DNA from: Ventricola sp017626895
GTDB taxonomy: Bacteria > Bacillota > Clostridia > Christensenellales > Aristaeellaceae
Direction: 5' to 3'
DNA length: 15,292 nt
NCBI GenBank assembly: GCA_017626895.1
Contig: JAGAHV010000278.1
Span: forward strand, 1-15,292
Part shown: one piece after another, positions 15,048-15,292 of the stretch
Layout of the letters: every line of letters begins with the position of its first letter
Position numbering within the stretch: the stretch's first letter is position 1
Translations under genes and position numbers: made by a program
The notes under the pieces: generated by a model
Database searches by the model: none
Seen by the model: the letters and a program-made list of their open reading frames with translations, nothing else
What the model was told of the DNA's origin: nothing

Positions 15048-15164
15048 ATCCGGCAGCGTCCTACTCTCCCGGGCCGTCTCCAGCCAAGTACCATCGGCGC
15101 TGAAAGTCTTAACTTCTGTGTTCGGTATGGGAACAGGTGGATCCCTTTCGCTGTCGCCACCGGA
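15048..15164 (-). rRNA. rrf: 5S ribosomal RNA
   Basis: Read on the minus strand, the ~117-nt gene begins TCCGGTGGCGACAGC and contains the universal CCCATACCGAACACAGAAGT and the GATGGTACTTGGC helix region. It ends GACGCTGCCGGATT, whose end pairs with the start to form helix I. The ends are estimated from that helix. It is the last gene of an rRNA operon, followed by a terminator. Confidence 0.96.
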
Positions 15165-15243
15165 AATCTTACAGGGTTCGTACCCTGAAAACCGCACATC
15201 CAGCTCTCAAACATCTCGTTCCAGTTACTTTCTCATGGTCTTT
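15165..15243 (-). other. 23S-5S intergenic spacer
   Basis: About 79 bases without a tRNA. On the minus strand CAGGGTACGAACCCTG forms a small hairpin just before the 5S gene, possibly part of rRNA processing. Confidence 0.7.
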
Positions 15244-15292
15244 GGATCAAGTCCTCGACCGATTAGTATCATCAAGCTCCAAACATTACTGC
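15244..15292 (-). rRNA. rrl: 23S ribosomal RNA, 3' end only
   Basis: The minus strand reads TGATGATACTAATCGGTCGA then GGACTTGATCC, the conserved 3' terminus of bacterial 23S rRNA. The gene continues beyond the window edge. The exact 3' base is estimated. Confidence 0.92.

Noticed and set aside
15165..15243. A tRNA gene in the 23S-5S spacer
   Set aside because: The hairpin CAGGGTACGAACCCTG looks like a T-arm at first, but there is no acceptor stem, anticodon arm or adequate length.

Overview
The window reads as chromosomal DNA of a mid-GC Bacillota, most likely a Clostridia member. The basis is a T-box leader upstream of cysE-cysS, a short Gram-positive-type serine acetyltransferase, a family II (Mn-dependent) pyrophosphatase, strong AGGAGG-type ribosome binding sites, GTG/TTG starts and a TAXI-type TRAP transporter. 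I cannot name a genus. Most genes are on the minus strand.

Layout. (1) 198-3408, minus: an apparent three-gene operon of PLP aminotransferase, PHP-domain metallohydrolase and ppaC pyrophosphatase, ended by a strong terminator at 141-176. (2) 3547-5893, minus: the cysteine operon. A near-consensus sigma-A-type promoter is followed by a ~260-nt T-box leader, then cysE, then cysS, then a terminator. cysE makes O-acetylserine for cysteine synthesis and cysS charges tRNA-Cys; the T-box would tie both to uncharged tRNA-Cys. (3) 6006-7710, minus: glucose-6-phosphate isomerase with its own promoter, which has a perfect 12-bp palindrome in its spacer, and its own terminator. (4) 7751-8293, minus: a nicotinamidase/isochorismatase-type cysteine hydrolase. 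(5) 8385-9478, minus: a decayed phage fragment that no single ORF shows. Read across frames, it is a MuF-like minor head protein gene broken by about five frameshifts. It runs into a small two-CxxC-type zinc-ribbon gene that is itself frameshifted. (6) 9608-9835, plus: a stand-alone 41-residue single-pass membrane protein gene with an extended -10 promoter and a perfect 16-bp terminator stem. (7) 10049-13284, plus: a TAXI TRAP transporter. It has a solute receptor, an intercistronic hairpin, a fused 4TM/12TM permease and a bidirectional terminator. (8) 13295-14902, minus: an IS4/IS1634-like transposase in which the third catalytic acid appears to be replaced. (9) 15012-15292, minus: the 3' end of an rRNA operon (23S 3' end, spacer, 5S, terminator).

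The least ordinary parts are the frameshifted phage remnant (almost every shift behaves as a one-base insertion), the transposase with the altered DDE site, the TAXI receptor that carries a signal-peptidase-I signal instead of a lipobox, and the isolated 41-aa membrane peptide gene. I found no convincing evidence of a wholly new multi-gene system; these are the leads worth checking.
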